Assembly: GCA_024364735.1 (NCBI GenBank)
Contig: JAGFNQ010000723.1
Span: forward strand, 610,792 to 674,791
DNA: 64,000 bases
Direction of reading: 5' to 3'
DNA from: Boesenbergia rotunda
Taxonomy: Eukaryota; Streptophyta; Magnoliopsida; Zingiberales; Zingiberaceae
The notes beneath the pieces are model-generated. The model was not told the origin of the DNA. It ran no database searches and was given only the letters and a program-made list of their open reading frames with translations. Shown piece by piece: positions 61,434 through 64,000 of this stretch. The first letter of the stretch is position 1; every line of letters begins with the position of its first letter. A program made the position numbers and the translations under genes.

Positions 61434-62372
61434 TATATATTAAACTTTTTTATAAAAATTTTTTTTATATATTTTTATAAAATTGATGGAGGGTCTGAAG
61501 TCTGATGACTTCAGGCCCTCCTTGGGCCTGAAGTCATTAGACTTCAGGCCCCATGGCACTGAATTTTTTTTTAATTTTAAAAATATTTTTTTATATTTAA
61601 TTATTATTTATTAAATTAATTATTTATAGGATCTGAAGTTATTTGACTTCAGATCCTCCTGGGATGACTTCAAGCCCTGCGTTTGAATCTGAAATTAAGT
61701 GTTTTGATACGTTTTTTTATATATTAATATATTTTTAAAATAGAAAAAAAATTGAGTCCACGTCGGACCTGAAATCAAAAGATTTCAGGTCCAACGTGGG
61801 CCTGAAACAAAACATTTCAGGCCCAACGTGGGCCTGAAATAAAACATTTCAGGCCCAACGTGGGCCTGAAATAAAACATTTCAGGCCCAGCGTGGGCCTG
61901 AAATGTTTTATTTCAGGCCCACAGTTATGTTTTTTTTTAATTTTTTTTATATATTAATATATTTATTAAATATTATTAAATATATTAGTTAATATTAATC
62001 AAATTTAAAAAAATTATTTACCTTACGTTTTTATTTGAAAAATATTTATATATTAATCAAAATTTTAACGAATCGATTGAAATATTAAAAAATATTTATA
62101 TATTAATCAAGTTTGAAAATTGAAATATTTTTTAGTTTTTACCTTTTATTTTTAGCGCCGATTCTATAATATATTATTTTAAAATAAAAGTCTAAACATG
62201 CATGTGCACGGACGTCTCGAAATTTGTTACTGAGAGAGAGAAAGAGAAAGACAATAGTTAAAAGAGGGGTATAAGAGGAAGTTTACATAAAGACATGCGC
62301 CGTTTGGTAAAATAGAAACTATGATACGGAATTGGTAATTTCCAATTCTTAGGTACGCCCTTTGGTAAATTA
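60323..62372. mobile_element. Right arm of the ~3.6-kb foldback element
   Basis: This is the reverse complement of the left arm, about 0.5 kb longer because it holds more 158-bp units. It ends GGTACGCCCTTTGGTAAA at 62370. The arms differ by scattered substitutions and small indels, for example ATTTCGAGACGTCCGTGC versus GCACGGACGTCTCGAAAT, so the structure is not brand new but remains strongly self-complementary. Confidence 0.85.
61490..61925. repeat. Cluster of GGGCCTGAAAT / GGGCCTGAAGTC hairpins, right arm
   Basis: This is the mirror of the left cluster with one more GGGCCTGAAAT unit. Within 61790-61920, AACGTGGGCCTGAAAT and ACATTTCAGGCCCA alternate several times. Confidence 0.85.
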
Positions 62373-62395
62373 TCCAAGAAACTTTCTTGCCGTGG

Positions 62396-62735
62396 CACAC
62401 ATGGCTTACACATGGCTTACACATGGCTTGTTTGGTTCCTTCATGTCATCGGAGTGGTTGTCCTCCGGGGGATGTGGGCGCCTCACGTGCCTTGGCCCGG
62501 GCCTAAATTGGGCTGTGGGACGGTGGCAGTAAGGTGGGCACGAGGGTTAATTGGTCAGTGAGTAAGTAATTAATGACGCCATGCCCGACCGAGTTACGAT
62601 CGAACCTATCAAAGTCGGAAAATGGCACGGGCTGTTCAGCTGCCATGTCAGATAAGGCAGAATGTCGCACTAGGGGCCGTGCCAGATTAGGTTTAACACA
62701 TTGTTCTATCGTACCAAACACAACCCATCATGTCA
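62396..62735 (-). repeat. Inverted copy of the cysteine protease promoter segment
   Basis: Reverse complement of 56072-56365, with indels: GGTCAGTGAGTAAGTAATTA, ATGCCCGACCGAGTTACGAT and TTGTTCTATCGTACCAAACA are recognisable. At its left edge ACACATGGCTT occurs three times in tandem (about 62398-62430). It is probably the original promoter of the inverted protease copy, displaced from it by the foldback and spacer. Confidence 0.75.
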
Positions 62736-62739
62736 GCAT

Positions 62740-63775
62740 GTCCATGGAAGAGAAGATGAAATTTAAAAAATTGAAGAATATTTTATAATAATAACAGGTG
62801 TGTTGATTTGGATCATGTTAAAAGGGATACATCTTTTACAGGCGCCAGTGAAGAATGACACTCCGATATCTTCAATTTATAATGAATTTTTCTTGAAGGT
62901 CCTGCAATTCAATTAGCATAAAAAATAACTCACCTTTCCACTTCTTTCGGATCATGGCGACTTCATCAACATCCGATATAGATCACCGGTGGCTCGTCCC
63001 TTGAGGGGTCCTGGTGCAAGATCAGTCATATTTAAATTCGATTCGAAATTTGAAAATACAAATAATTTTGGCTCCAATCTTGATTTGACCATAATCGAAC
63101 TATAATTTAAAATGATTTAAATTCGATTATGATTCGAATTATTTATGGACCTTAATTTAGACATATTTAAATTATAATTGAGTAAAAATAATAAAATTTG
63201 ATTCGAGTTTGGCTTGAAAGCGGCTCCCGAACAATTGAATAAAATATTATGAAATTGAATTCGGCTTGAAAAAATATCGAACATGTTGGAGTTCGGCTTG
63301 AATTCGATAATTTTAAATGACCACAAAAATAAGTCAAATAGCGACGAATTATTAGTGACAAATTTGAGTTTGTGGACAAACAACATTATTGGCTAAATTT
63401 CATATCACTGTTAAAGTTTGGTATTAGATGAATTTGTAACATTCGTCGCTACCTATGTTAGCAGTGAATTTGTAAAGTTCTCTTTGTAACATTCGTCGCT
63501 AATGTATTATGTATATTTGTTACCGGCGAATTTTTAAAAATTTGGACAATTTACATTAGTGACTTAAAACGCTATTGGTTTCTTTACCCCGATCCCGCTG
63601 CACACTTCTTCCTTATCCTCCGCATTCTCCTCCACCAGCACTCTTCTACCCGACAACTCTAGTGCATCTCTCCAACGAATCATCCTTCTCTCCTTCTTGT
63701 GATTGCTCCTGCTCCGACCTGACGAGTGGTCGTCATATTCCGACTGTTCCTCCCACGGTAGAAGCTTTTCATATA
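62740..63775. other. Spacer without recognised gene
   Basis: AT-rich with short strings that recur, such as TTCGATTATGATTCGAA-like and CATTCGTCGCTA (63431 and 63490). No gene motif is seen; the 69-codon frame at 63575 lies in CT-rich DNA and has no recognisable homology. Confidence 0.4.
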
Positions 63776-63779
63776 GTTT

Positions 63780-64000
63780 TTTAAATAGTTTTAATCATAA
63801 TTTTAGGATTATTTTGATACTTATATGATACGTTTAGGATATTTTAATACTTAGGTGATAATTTTAGGATTATTTATGTACTTAGATAATAATTTTAGGT
63901 TTATTATTCGTATGATATTTTCAAAATTTTTAATCATAATTTTAGGATTATTTTGATTAATAATGTTTGGAATATTTTAATATTTAGATGATGGTTTTAG
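63780..64000 (+). repeat. Degenerate ~40-bp tandem repeats running off the window
   Basis: ATAATTTTAGGATTATTTTGATACTTA-like units, varied, occur about five times to the end of the window. The right border is not visible. Confidence 0.5.

Noticed and set aside
58781..62372. CRISPR-like array
   Set aside because: Repeats are head-to-tail 158-bp units without unique spacers, in plant DNA; it is a tandem/foldback repeat.

Overview
The window is plant nuclear DNA. Its genes have many GT-AG introns, intergenic DNA is AT-rich, and it is dense with SINEs, MITEs, foldback elements and gene fragments. The proteins look monocot. A degraded papain-type protease resembles the ginger proteases (zingipains), so I suspect a member of the Zingiberaceae or a related Zingiberales lineage; that is inference from remembered sequences, not a database match.

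Layout. 1-193 holds the last exon of an unidentified gene. 664-1170 (minus) is a chimeric L-type lectin receptor kinase fragment. 1358-3872 (plus) encodes an 81-residue protein that is probably a small mitochondrial complex I accessory subunit. 4258-4900 holds a short direct duplication and an LRR-like fragment. 6358-21543 (minus) is a 13-exon BLISTER homologue whose introns are stuffed with a MULE-like element, a PIF/Harbinger-like palindrome, a LINE tail and a 390-bp tandem duplication. 25646-29131 and 33448-36835 (plus) are two intact C2-domain ABA-related (CAR) genes; a third broken copy lies between them at 30583, and a captured HEAT-repeat fragment lies at 32500-32860. 38790-46111 (plus) is a GRIK/SnAK kinase gene, the upstream activator of SnRK1, with a probable long leader intron. 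46112-50060 is repeat-rich. 50172-50671 (minus) may encode a small disordered protein. 52600-55150 resembles a decayed LTR.

The right end is the most unusual part. At 56.07-62.74 kb a cysteine protease pseudogene and an inverted partial copy face each other. Beyond the inverted copy lies a 3.6-kb foldback structure (about 58.78-62.37 kb). Its arms carry a tandem array of about 158-bp units that changes orientation near 60323, plus clusters of GGGCCTGAAAT hairpins. The whole is bracketed by inverted copies of the same promoter segment. A transcript through it would fold into long double-stranded RNA.

The intact genes are not a pathway cluster. BLISTER is linked to Polycomb and stress control, CAR proteins to ABA receptors at membranes, and GRIK to SnRK1 energy signalling; their proximity looks incidental. 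All exon coordinates were read by hand from splice signals and frame continuity, without transcripts.
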